Made by a program: the position numbers and the translations under genes. A DNA stretch of 64,000 nucleotides from PMG-095 sp037200885 (GTDB lineage Bacteria > Myxococcota_A > Polyangia > Polyangiales > Polyangiaceae). The DNA is taken from NCBI GenBank assembly GCA_037200885.1, contig JBBCIN010000003.1, forward strand, positions 1,116,001 through 1,180,000, in the 5' to 3' direction. Position 1 is the stretch's first letter. Every line of letters begins with the position of its first letter. Below are positions 36,562-44,369 of the stretch, in pieces. The notes beneath the pieces are model-generated. The model worked only from the letters and a program-made list of their open reading frames with translations. It was not told the DNA's origin and made no database searches.

Positions 36562-37845
36562 GTGAATCCATTGAAGATGTGGGCTGTCGCCCGTGTGGCG
36601 ACTGCCGTTTTGCTGTGTGCCCCTTTGGCGAATGCTGAGGTGACCAATTGTTCCACCGCGATCGGACGAGACAATTTGGTTCGATGTGCGCTTCGTTCGA
36701 GCCTCGCTGCGAACGCTCAAACCCACGCTGTGGAGGCGAGCCGCGCTCGGGAGACCGCGGTATCGCCCTTGCTGCCCTCCAACCCGGTGCTGAGCGCGAC
36801 GATCGGTCGGCGCTCGATTCCGGATGGAGTCCGTACCACCAATTGGTATGCCTCGCTGTCCCAGGAAGTCCAAGTCGCAGGCCAACGCGGCTTGCGAAAG
36901 CATGCGGCTCAGGCCGAAATAGCGGCTGAAGTAGCCCGGCTTCATCTCAGTGAACGCGAAGTCGCGGTAGAAGCTTGGTCACGGTATTTCGAAGCGCTGG
37001 CAGCTCGTGAAGAACTAGCCCTTGCGACACGCCTCGCAGCGGCAGCCCAAGAGCTCGCGAATGTCGTGAGTGCGAAGGCCGACAAGGGCCTTCTTGCACC
37101 AGTCGATGCCGACGTGACCGATACGGTGCTGGCCCGTGATCTCCAACAGAAGTTCGCAGCCGAACGCCATGAACGCGCAGCGAGCCGTGCCTTAGCTTCC
37201 CTGCTCGGTAGTGACCCTAACGCAGAGACGCTGACGGTCGCTGGCGAGCTCGTTCCGCTCGATGTCGGTCGACTTGCCAGTCTAGCAAACACAGCACCGA
37301 CTGAGCGTCCGGAGGTAGTCGCAGCCGAGGCTGAACGGCAATCGATGGAGTCGCGAGCGGAAGCATTCCGCCGCTCGCGCGTACCAAACCCCACACTGTC
37401 CGTCTTCGTCGAAGACGACGGCTTCAATGAGCATGTTTTTGGAGCCGGCATCTCGATGCCAATCCCTCTTCCTGGCAATCTGGGTCCAGCGTACCTAGGA
37501 GAGATCGCCGAGTCCGAAGCGCTGGCCAGGAAAGCAGGTTCCGAGCGCGAGCTCGTCAGGCGCGGTGTGCGGCTCGAGGTTGTCTCGGCACTTCAGGCCT
37601 ACGAGTCCAGACAACGCGAGGTGTCGGTGCTCACTCCGGAAAAGGCGCGACGCGCGAGCCAAACACTAGACGATCTTCGGACTCAGGTTGAAGCGGGTCG
37701 ACTCCAGGTCCGCGACGCAATCTTCTCGCAGCAGTCGTTGGTCGAGTTACTCCGGGGTGAACTGTCGGCACGTCTCGAGTTGTGCATGGCTTCCGTAGCG
37801 GTCGCACGAGCGGTTGGGTTTCCGCTCGAAAGGCAGTTGCCGTGA
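36562..37845 (+). CDS. czcC: TolC-family outer-membrane channel of metal efflux system, second copy
   Basis: A 427-residue CzcC-like outer-membrane factor starting at GTG 36562 (ATG at 36577 is an alternative that still leaves the signal peptide VARVATAVLLCAPLANA). SRARETAVSPLLPSNPVLSA begins the first OEP repeat, VSAKADKGLLAPVDADVTDT is the characteristic helix-turn of CzcC proteins, and the second repeat contains MPIPLPGNLGPAYLGEIAES. It pairs with the adaptor and pump downstream. The adaptor start (GTG 37842) overlaps its stop by 4 bp. Sequence is clearly different from the first copy at 6-7 kb, so the two operons are not recent duplicates. Confidence 0.88.
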   Translation: MNPLKMWAVARVATAVLLCAPLANAEVTNCSTAIGRDNLVRCALRSSLAANAQTHAVEASRARETAVSPLLPSNPVLSATIGRRSIPDGVRTTNWYASLSQEVQVAGQRGLRKHAAQAEIAAEVARLHLSEREVAVEAWSRYFEALAAREELALATRLAAAAQELANVVSAKADKGLLAPVDADVTDTVLARDLQQKFAAERHERAASRALASLLGSDPNAETLTVAGELVPLDVGRLASLANTAPTERPEVVAAEAERQSMESRAEAFRRSRVPNPTLSVFVEDDGFNEHVFGAGISMPIPLPGNLGPAYLGEIAESEALARKAGSERELVRRGVRLEVVSALQAYESRQREVSVLTPEKARRASQTLDDLRTQVEAGRLQVRDAIFSQQSLVELLRGELSARLELCMASVAVARAVGFPLERQLP

Positions 37846-39038
37846 CCCGCTGCACGGCCGCGGTCGTATTCGCTGCGCTACTCGCCGCAGGCTGCTCGCG
37901 CGACAAGCCGCCTCCCGCGGACGCGGACAAGCGTCTAGCCAACGCGGAGGCATCGGGCTCGCCGCACACAGACGAACCCGAGCACGAGGCATTTCCAAAG
38001 CGCGTTCGACTCGATCCAAAGGTGATCGCGGATGCGCGCGTTCGCTCGGCCCCCGTCGTGGGCGAACCCTTGGCCGCAACCATCGATCTGCCCGGTGAAA
38101 TAGCCTCAAATCCGGACAAAACCGCGAGCGTTGCCGCCCCAGTTGCGGGTCGCATTGCGTCGGTGAATTTCAAGGAAGGCCAATTCGTCAAGAAGGGCGA
38201 TTTGCTCGCGGTAGTGACAGTTCCCGAGCTCGGCAAGGTGAAGGCGGCGTACTCGGCGACGACGTCCAAGGCGATTGCGGCTCGGACCAACGCCGATCGG
38301 CTTCAAGCGCTTGCAGAGAAACGACTCGCCGCCGATCAGGAAGTCGTGTCGGCAAAGGCTGAAGCGGACGCGTTCGAGGCAGAAGCGCGAGCGGCGAGCG
38401 ACCAATTGAATGCTCTTGGTAGTGGTTCCGCCGCAGCTGGAGGTTCTCTGTTGTCGCTTCGAGCACCGGTGAGCGGCGTCGTCGTATCTCGCAATGCGAT
38501 CGTGGGCCAGCCGGTGGCGCCGGACGCCACGCTCGCGACCATCACCGATCTCTCCCAAGTTTGGTTCCTCGCGCGTGTTTTCGAGAAAAATCTAAGCGTA
38601 GTGCGCGTGGGTGCACCGGTCGAAGTGACGTTGAACGCATACCCGAAGGAACGCTTCCAGGGCTCGGTCGAGTATTTGGGCAAGCAGATCGATCCCACGG
38701 CGCGCACGTTGGTCGCGAGGATCGCCCTAACCAACCGAGCCGATCTGTTGCGCCTGGGCATGTTTGGGACAGCGCGGGTCGGGACGGGCGAGGAGTCCGA
38801 TCACAAGTCCGTGCTGGTCGTTCCGCGAGATGCAGTGACTGAAATCGGCGGAAAAACTGTCGTTTTCGTGCAGCAGCCCGATGGCGACTACGACGTGCAC
38901 GAGGTGGTATTGGGCGAAGAGGCGCTCGGCAAAGTGCGCGTCGTGAGTGGTCTACGCGAACATGAGCTGGTCGTCGTGGATGGTGTGTTCACCCTCAAGA
39001 GCGCGGTCATGAAAAGCTCCTTCGGCGAGGCGGAGTAG
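37842..39038 (+). CDS. czcB: Lipoprotein adaptor (membrane fusion protein) of metal RND pump, second copy
   Basis: A 398-residue HlyD/MFP-family protein started at GTG 37842, which overlaps the czcC stop as GTGA and opens directly into a lipoprotein signal (RCTAAVVFAALLAAGCSRDK). The longer open frame from 37782 is not preferred. Domains in order: a short acidic linker, lipoyl half (GRIASVNFKEGQFVKKGDLL), an Ala-rich helical hairpin, second lipoyl half (LRAPVSGVVVSRNAIVGQPV), beta-barrel (VEVTLNAYPKERFQGSVEYL) and membrane-proximal domain. Unlike the first-copy adaptor it is lipid-anchored rather than helix-anchored. It is 4 bp upstream of the pump gene. Confidence 0.9.
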   Translation: MTRCTAAVVFAALLAAGCSRDKPPPADADKRLANAEASGSPHTDEPEHEAFPKRVRLDPKVIADARVRSAPVVGEPLAATIDLPGEIASNPDKTASVAAPVAGRIASVNFKEGQFVKKGDLLAVVTVPELGKVKAAYSATTSKAIAARTNADRLQALAEKRLAADQEVVSAKAEADAFEAEARAASDQLNALGSGSAAAGGSLLSLRAPVSGVVVSRNAIVGQPVAPDATLATITDLSQVWFLARVFEKNLSVVRVGAPVEVTLNAYPKERFQGSVEYLGKQIDPTARTLVARIALTNRADLLRLGMFGTARVGTGEESDHKSVLVVPRDAVTEIGGKTVVFVQQPDGDYDVHEVVLGEEALGKVRVVSGLREHELVVVDGVFTLKSAVMKSSFGEAE

Positions 39039-39042
39039 GTTC

Positions 39043-42000
39043 ATGGCGCTTCTCGCATGGATTGTGCGCTGGTCGCTCGCCAACCGCGCTATCGTGATCA
39101 TCGGCGCTTTACTGCTCATCGGTGTCGGTGTGCACGCCGCACTCAGGCTCCCGGTCGACGCGGTCCCCGACATCACCAATGTACAGGTGCAGGTCATCAC
39201 GGCGGCACCTGCGCTTTCGCCGGTCGAGGTTGAGCAGTACGTGAGCGTTCCGGTTGAACGCGCGATGGCTGGAATTCCGCGCTCAACGGAGGTGCGCTCC
39301 ATCTCGAAGTACGGGTTGTCCGTCGTCACAGTCGTCTTTCAGGACGACACCGACATCTACTTCGCGCGCCAGCTGATCAACGAGCGCATGAGCGAGGCTC
39401 AAGAAGCGGTAACCGCTCAATACGGACGACCTGAAATGGGCCCTATCTCCACGGGTCTGGGTGAGATCTACCAATTCGTCGTGCGTAACCCGAGCATGAG
39501 CCTGATGCAGCTCGAGGAAGTTCTCGACTGGCAGATCTCGCCGGCTCTCCGCACCGTGCCGGGCATCGTCGAGGTGAACAGCTTCGGGGGCGAAGATAGG
39601 CAGTATCAAGTAGTCCTGGACCCGAAACGGCTTGAGGCCGCAGATGTATCGGTCGCCGAAGTCGTCGATGCACTGAAAAAATCGAACGCCAATGCGGGCG
39701 GCGGCTACATTGAGCACGCGCGCGAACACTTCGTCATCGGCACGGACGGGCTGGTCAAAAACCTCGACGATCTGAGGCGTGTGGTCATCGGCGCCACCGC
39801 TCAAGGCATCCCCATCACGATCGCGACAGTCGGCGAGGTGCAGTTCGGGGCAAGGTTGCGACGCGGCGCCGCGACGAAGGATGGTGAAGGCGAGGTCGCG
39901 CTGGGTGTGGCGTTGATGCTGAAAGGCGAGAACTCGCGAACGGTCACGCAAGCCGTCAAAGAAAAGCTGACCGCAATCGAGTCTTCGCTCCCGTCCGGCA
40001 CACGCATCGAGCCGTTCTACGATCGCTCCGAGCTAGTCGACCGGACGACACGGACAGTCGGGAAAAATCTACTCGAAGGCGCTTTGCTGGTCATACTGGT
40101 GCTGCTGATCCTGCTCGGTGACTTGCGGGCGGGGCTGGTCGTCGCAACCACGATCCCACTCGCGCTGCTATTTGCCATCATCGTGATGAACGCCGGTGGT
40201 CTGTCTGGAAACCTGATGAGCCTTGGCGCCATCGACTTTGGACTCATGGTCGATGGCGCAGTGATCATCGTCGAGAATGCCGTTCGACGACTATCCGAAC
40301 GGCAGACACGTGAAGGGCGCGCGCTCACCAGCGACGAGCGTCTGCAAGTGGTCGAGACAGCGACGCTCGAGGTCCGCTCGGCGTCCGTGTTTGGCGAAGC
40401 CATCATCGCAATCGTCTACGTCCCGATTTTGGCGCTCATCGGCATCGAAGGAAAGCTGTTCCGGCCGATGGCCATCACGGTGCTTCTCGCGCTAGCGGGA
40501 GCCTTCATCTTGTCACTCACGCTCGTCCCGGTGCTCACGAGCCTAGTCGTCCGGCCGAAACCGGGCCATCGCGAGACCTGGCTGCTTCGTAAGGCCCACC
40601 AATTCTATGTTCCACTCCTGGGAGCTGCGCTGCGTCGTCGATTCGTTCCTATCGGCATCGGTGTTCTGGGGCTCGCTGGCGCCGTTGTGCTCTTCACACG
40701 CATCGGAGCAGAGTTCGTGCCGCAGCTCGATGAAGGTGATCTGCTGGTCGAGGCGCGTCGGTTGCCCGGGATAGCCCTCTCAGAAAGCGTTGCAACCAGT
40801 TTGCGGCTTGAGCGCGCTCTGCGCACGATCCCAGAAGTAGCGCACGTCGTCACGCGGACAGGCGCGCCTGAAGTCGCGACCGACCCCATGGGTCTCGAGC
40901 AATCTGACGTATACGTCAGTCTGAAGCCGCGCGGCGCTTGGCCGCCCGGCGTCACCAAAGCCGACGTCGCGCAGCGAATCTCCGAGCGCATCGACAAAGA
41001 CGTGCCGGAGATCGCGGGCGCAATTTCGCAGCCTATCCAGATGCGGACGAACGAGCTCATTGCCGGAGTGCGCTCGGATGTCGCGGCGTTGATCTACGGC
41101 CGCGATCTCGAGGAGCTGACTACGATCGGCGATCGCGTTGCCGATGCAATACGACGGATACCCGGAGCAGAAGACGTCCGCGTCGAGCAGGTCGCGGGGC
41201 TCCGCTACCTTCGCATCGTTCCGGAGCGCGGTAAGCTCGCGCGCTACGGACTCACCGTGGATGACGTGAACCAGATCACCGAAACCATGGCGGTCGGCCA
41301 CTCAACGGGCGCGGTTCTCGAGGGCGAGCGCCGCTTCGACATCGTCGTGAAGACGCTCCACGGCTTTGACGACGCGCTCGAGCCGCTGAGCTCCTTGCCC
41401 CTGAAATCCTTGAGCGGGCAAATCGTTCCGCTGGGTGACGTCGCTACGCTGGCCTTCTCCAAAGGCCCAGCCCAAGTGAGCCGCGATAGCCAGTCCCGCC
41501 GCATAGCGGTCGAGTTCAACGTTCGCGGAAGGGATCTGCTGGCAGTGGTGCGAGATGCGCAAGCAAAGGTCGGCACGGAGAGCAAGCTGCCCACGGGCTA
41601 CCGTATCGAGTGGGGCGGCCAGTTCAAACACTACGAAGAAGCAAAGGCCCGACTCCTGGTCGTCGTCCCGTCAGCGCTCGCGTTGATCGGGTTTTTGTTG
41701 TGGTTAGCCTTCCGCTCCGCACGCATCGCGGTGCTGATCTTCTTGAATGTGCCGTTCGCAGTGGTCGGCGGGGTGTTTGCCCTGTGGCTGCGAGAAATAC
41801 CGTTTTCGATCTCGGCCGGAGTCGGTTTCATCGCCCTGTTCGGTGTCGCGGTGTTGAACGGCCTGGTGCTGCTCTCTTTCAGTCGGCACCTCGAAGAGCA
41901 AGGCGCTACGCATGTGGACGCGATTCGCCAAGCAGCGGAGCTGCGGCTTCGTCCGGTGCTCATGACTGCACTCGTCGCAGCGCTCGGCTTCTTGCCCATG

Positions 42001-42195
42001 GCCCTGTCGACAGCGCCCGGGAGCGAGGTGCAGCGCCCACTTGCCACCGTCGTGATCGGCGGGATCCTCTCGGCCACCCTACTAACAATGCTGCTTCTGC
42101 CTGTGATCTACAGCTACTTCAAGGCCCCCCAGACCGGCGCCACAGCGTCTAACTCGGGAAACGATCTAGCGGGGGCTTCAAATGGAACACGATGA
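39043..42195 (+). CDS. czcA: CzcA-type heavy-metal RND efflux pump, second copy
   Basis: A 1050-residue HME-RND transporter. First helix WSLANRAIVIIGALLLIGVG, then LPVDAVPDITNVQVQVITAA, the diagnostic heavy-metal RND block. The fourth-helix motif at residues about 395-415 is the full AIDFGLMVDGAVIIVENAV, typical of the Zn/Co/Cd (HME1-type) group. The second half repeats the layout (AGVGFIALFGVAVLNGLVLL). It ends at 42195, with the next gene starting inside its last 14 bp. With czcC and czcB it exports divalent metal ions; Zn/Co/Cd is inferred from the motif and from the following czcD-like fragment. Confidence 0.93.
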   Translation: MALLAWIVRWSLANRAIVIIGALLLIGVGVHAALRLPVDAVPDITNVQVQVITAAPALSPVEVEQYVSVPVERAMAGIPRSTEVRSISKYGLSVVTVVFQDDTDIYFARQLINERMSEAQEAVTAQYGRPEMGPISTGLGEIYQFVVRNPSMSLMQLEEVLDWQISPALRTVPGIVEVNSFGGEDRQYQVVLDPKRLEAADVSVAEVVDALKKSNANAGGGYIEHAREHFVIGTDGLVKNLDDLRRVVIGATAQGIPITIATVGEVQFGARLRRGAATKDGEGEVALGVALMLKGENSRTVTQAVKEKLTAIESSLPSGTRIEPFYDRSELVDRTTRTVGKNLLEGALLVILVLLILLGDLRAGLVVATTIPLALLFAIIVMNAGGLSGNLMSLGAIDFGLMVDGAVIIVENAVRRLSERQTREGRALTSDERLQVVETATLEVRSASVFGEAIIAIVYVPILALIGIEGKLFRPMAITVLLALAGAFILSLTLVPVLTSLVVRPKPGHRETWLLRKAHQFYVPLLGAALRRRFVPIGIGVLGLAGAVVLFTRIGAEFVPQLDEGDLLVEARRLPGIALSESVATSLRLERALRTIPEVAHVVTRTGAPEVATDPMGLEQSDVYVSLKPRGAWPPGVTKADVAQRISERIDKDVPEIAGAISQPIQMRTNELIAGVRSDVAALIYGRDLEELTTIGDRVADAIRRIPGAEDVRVEQVAGLRYLRIVPERGKLARYGLTVDDVNQITETMAVGHSTGAVLEGERRFDIVVKTLHGFDDALEPLSSLPLKSLSGQIVPLGDVATLAFSKGPAQVSRDSQSRRIAVEFNVRGRDLLAVVRDAQAKVGTESKLPTGYRIEWGGQFKHYEEAKARLLVVVPSALALIGFLLWLAFRSARIAVLIFLNVPFAVVGGVFALWLREIPFSISAGVGFIALFGVAVLNGLVLLSFSRHLEEQGATHVDAIRQAAELRLRPVLMTALVAALGFLPMALSTAPGSEVQRPLATVVIGGILSATLLTMLLLPVIYSYFKAPQTGATASNSGNDLAGASNGTR

Positions 42196-42454
42196 AGGCG
42201 GTAATCACGCTGGCCACGGGCACGGCAAGGCGCAAGCCGGGCATGGCCACGGACACGGACACGGGGACCCCACGGCGACTCCGGCCAGCGCCTTCGCGAT
42301 CGGCATTGGGCTCAACCTAACCTTCGTCGTCGTCGAAGTCGTTTACGGCTTGCTGGCTCACTCCATGGCACTAGTCGCCGATGCCGGCCACAGGGCGCGC
42401 GCTTCTCCGATGATGCGCGCGAGCTCCGGGTCGAGCGGAGGAGCGGGAAGCTGA
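42182..42454 (+). pseudogene. czcD: CDF cation-efflux gene (czcD-like), cut off after the first helix
   Basis: It starts at ATG 42182, overlapping the czcA end by 14 bp (translational coupling). The His-rich head (MEHDEGGNHAGHGHGKAQAG and more GHGHG) and first membrane helix (FAIGIGLNLTFVVVEVVYGL followed by LAHSMALVADAGH) are exactly those of CDF family zinc/cobalt exporters. After ADAGH, where a CDF protein would go on with NLSDVLGL-type text, the sequence changes at base 42391/42392 to unrelated RARASPMM and soon stops. The remaining about 240 residues are missing. A truncated gene left by insertion or deletion; not functional as an exporter. Confidence 0.82.
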
Positions 42455-42972
42455 ACTGGCTCAACAATGGCCCGGGCGGACGCGTAGCGAGGTGCGGGCT
42501 TCCTAACTTCTCCCGCCTCGCGTGTCGCGCGGGCCTGCTCTTGTCGCTTGATCCTTCGCTCGGTACGAGTGAACGGATTCTTTTGCTCAATGGCTCGCCA
42601 GTTGAAGGTCTTCACGGTAGTGCCGCGCGAGCTCGTCCACTTCGCCTTAAGGCTTGGAATCTTTCCGCCAACGAATACGCGTTCGCTAGTGATGATCTTC
42701 GCGTCACGCAGCTGACGCCGAGCTCGCGCAATTGATTCTGGATGATAGCGGCTCCCATCGGGGCGGCGGAGCTCTTCGCTGAGGCGAACGTCAGTCTGCC
42801 AGCAAACCCCGCCGAAGCTCGCGACATGACCGCCAACCAGAGATGCGAGTCGGGGCCAGCCTTGGCGGGCCAGTTCGCCGGTCGCGATTCGTGCCGCGTG
42901 CGGGCTACTCCCCAGCGCAGTCACCCCGCCCTCCAGGAGCCGGCTGGGGGCGGCAGAGTTCCGATGGTGCAA
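42358..42972 (-). CDS. Winged-helix-like DNA-binding or replication-type protein of an accessory element
   Basis: An open frame of up to 204 residues (TTG 42972; GTG 42924 is another start). The centre reads RPDGSRYHPESIARARRQLR followed by DAKIITSERVFVGGKIPS, a winged-helix pattern. A Lys/Arg/Thr-rich segment (NPFTRTERRIKRQEQARATR) comes next. I recall similar winged-helix hypothetical proteins as frequent in large myxobacterial genomes, but cannot name the family. Its last 11 codons run into the czcD fragment, so its true C-terminus may be lost at the same join (42391). Mobile-element origin is inference. Confidence 0.5.
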   Translation of the reverse strand: MHHRNSAAPSRLLEGGVTALGSSPHAARIATGELARQGWPRLASLVGGHVASFGGVCWQTDVRLSEELRRPDGSRYHPESIARARRQLRDAKIITSERVFVGGKIPSLKAKWTSSRGTTVKTFNWRAIEQKNPFTRTERRIKRQEQARATREAGEVRKPAPRYASARAIVEPVQLPAPPLDPELARIIGEARALWPASATSAME

Positions 42973-43114
42973 CCGTCACGCCGTCGAGCCCTCGCCGCGC
43001 AATCGGCCGCGAAAGGCACCACTTCACCGACACGAACGTCAGAATGACGCAACCGTCGCGGCCTCGTATATTCACGAGAACCCTCTCCTGGTCGCGTCAG
43101 TGGAATGGCGAGCA

Positions 43115-43144
43115 GAAACCTCGAAGTTGTCGCTTCGAGGTTTC
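43115..43144. repeat. Perfect 11-bp inverted repeat
   Basis: GAAACCTCGAA (43115-43125), an 8-base loop, and TTCGAGGTTTC (43134-43144). It lies in a gene-free 264-bp stretch upstream of the ParE-type module. On the plus strand it is followed by CGCGTTTTG. It could be a terminator, a recombination site or an operator; nothing decides among these. Confidence 0.5.
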
Positions 43145-43236
43145 CGCGTTTTGTGGGGCCCGCGGCGTCACGGTCCCCCCAAACGCTCTGGCCGTGGCCA
43201 TGCGGCGGGCGAGCAGCTACACTCCGGGCATCCCAG

Positions 43237-43467
43237 ATGGCACCGGAAAAGCTATTTGATGCGGCGCTCGCGCTTCCACCCGAAGCGCGGCTCGAGTTTG
43301 CTTCCAAGTTGCTCGCGAGCGTGGAAGACGGACCGGGCGAGGACTGGACCCAGGCCTGGCTTGAAGAATGCGACGCGCGCGTCGCGGCCGCCGACTCCGG
43401 CGCGGAACCTCCAGTGCCATGGAATGAGGCGTACGGGCGCCTGCGCGCTCGCTTGGCCCAACGGTGA
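43237..43467 (+). CDS. Addiction-module antitoxin, RelB/ParD-like
   Basis: A 76-residue protein from ATG 43237 (MAPEKLFDAALALPPEARLE). The short first helix, the LPPEARLEFASKLLASVED block and the acidic tail fit the putative addiction module component family found next to ParE/RelE toxins. An open frame running 44 codons further upstream crosses the inverted repeat and is not protein-like. Its stop overlaps the toxin start as GTGA, so the two are co-translated. Confidence 0.8.
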   Translation: MAPEKLFDAALALPPEARLEFASKLLASVEDGPGEDWTQAWLEECDARVAAADSGAEPPVPWNEAYGRLRARLAQR

Positions 43468-43760
43468 CGCGAACCCTTCACCTGTTGCCGCGTGCCGAGG
43501 TGGAGCTGGCGGCCGCAATGGACTGGTACGAGGAACGTCGCGAAGGTCTTGGCGGTGAGCTTCTCGAGCTCGCACGAGAGAGTTTCGAGCGAATTCTCGA
43601 AGCGCCTCACCAGCTGCCCAGCTGGGTCGGCGATCGAGCGTACCGGCGGCTGGTCCTCGAGCGCTTCCCCTACAGCATTATCTTCACGTACGATGACGCC
43701 GAGGTGCGGATCGTGGCCTTTGCACACGGGCGGCGAAAGCCCGGGTATTGGCCGAAGTAG
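43464..43760 (+). CDS. RelE/ParE-family toxin
   Basis: A 98-residue protein from GTG 43464 (overlap GTGA with the antitoxin). The ParE-like pattern is clear: AEVELAAAMDWYEERREGLG at the N-terminus, then RRLVLERFPYSIIFTYDDAE and VRIVAFAHGRRKPGYW at the C-terminus. ParE members poison gyrase, whereas RelE members cut mRNA on ribosomes. The end AHGRRKPGYW favours the ParE-like branch. Second gene of the module. Confidence 0.85.
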   Translation: MTRTLHLLPRAEVELAAAMDWYEERREGLGGELLELARESFERILEAPHQLPSWVGDRAYRRLVLERFPYSIIFTYDDAEVRIVAFAHGRRKPGYWPK

Positions 43761-43776
43761 TGGGCGGAACGCCGGC

Positions 43777-44028
43777 TCAGCCACTGGTCTCCTCCCGCGA
43801 GCTCGCTTCGGCGCGAGTCGCATCGAGCACACGCCCCGCGAGCTCCGTCGCGCGCGCGATCTGCTGCTCGCCACCGGCGAGAACTTCGACGGCCAGCCTG
43901 GCGCCCGTGGCGTCGACGACGGCCGCGGCCAACGCCAAGTCACCACACGGCGCGCCCAGTGCGCACGCTTTGAGGAACAGTTCAGCGAGCGCCCGGGGTG
44001 CCTCGGCGCTGGTCCACGCCTGGTCCAC
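43777..44028 (-). CDS. Small hypothetical protein
   Basis: An 83-residue frame from GTG 44028, with good coding-like third positions and text rich in Ala and Leu (ALAAAVVDATGARLAVEVLA, then GRVLDATRAEASSREETSG). No domain is recognised. It lies between the ParE-type toxin, which it faces tail to tail, and the tRNA gene. It may be a genuine small protein or a piece of a larger one whose start is lost. Confidence 0.4.
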   Translation of the reverse strand: MDQAWTSAEAPRALAELFLKACALGAPCGDLALAAAVVDATGARLAVEVLAGGEQQIARATELAGRVLDATRAEASSREETSG

Positions 44029-44070
44029 GCGCGATCCGCTCGGATCGCTGGAAGCGCTTGAAAGATGCGG

Positions 44071-44142
44071 AGCCGATTTCGAGACTTGAACTCGAGACCT
44101 GCGGTTTACGAAACCGCTGCTCTACCACTGAGCTAAATCGGC
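44071..44142 (-). tRNA. tRNA-Thr, anticodon CGU
   Basis: On the minus strand the 72 bases fold into a full cloverleaf. The acceptor stem is GCCGATT paired with AATCGGC. The D-arm TAGCTCAGTGGTAGAGCA follows, then the anticodon stem GCGGT/ACCGC with loop TTCGTAA (anticodon CGT, codon ACG, Thr). The T-arm is TCGAG-TTCAAGT-CTCGA. Base 73 is U, as expected for threonine tRNA. CCA is not encoded. Its 3' end faces the accessory block at 42.4-44.0 kb. Confidence 0.93.
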
Positions 44143-44369
44143 CGGGGCGCGGGAGAATACGCGGGGAGCGCTGGTAGTCAAGGTTTCTCGGCGCGGGATT
44201 CCTGGGTAGGAGGCGGGCCGGTCGGGATTTGCTGGCTGTTACTTTTGCTGGACAAAGTCGCGGCGCGGGGTGGGCGCGTGGGCACCCTTGGATTTCCGGA
44301 GATATGCCGGCGTGGGGTGCTATGAATCGGCGGCTGGCGAGTGGCGCCGCAGGAGGAATGTTTTACGAG

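Noticed and set aside
42921..43946. 341-residue minus-strand open frame over the ParE-type module
   Set aside because: It is antisense to two recognisable toxin-antitoxin genes and has Arg/Pro/Ser-rich shadow composition.
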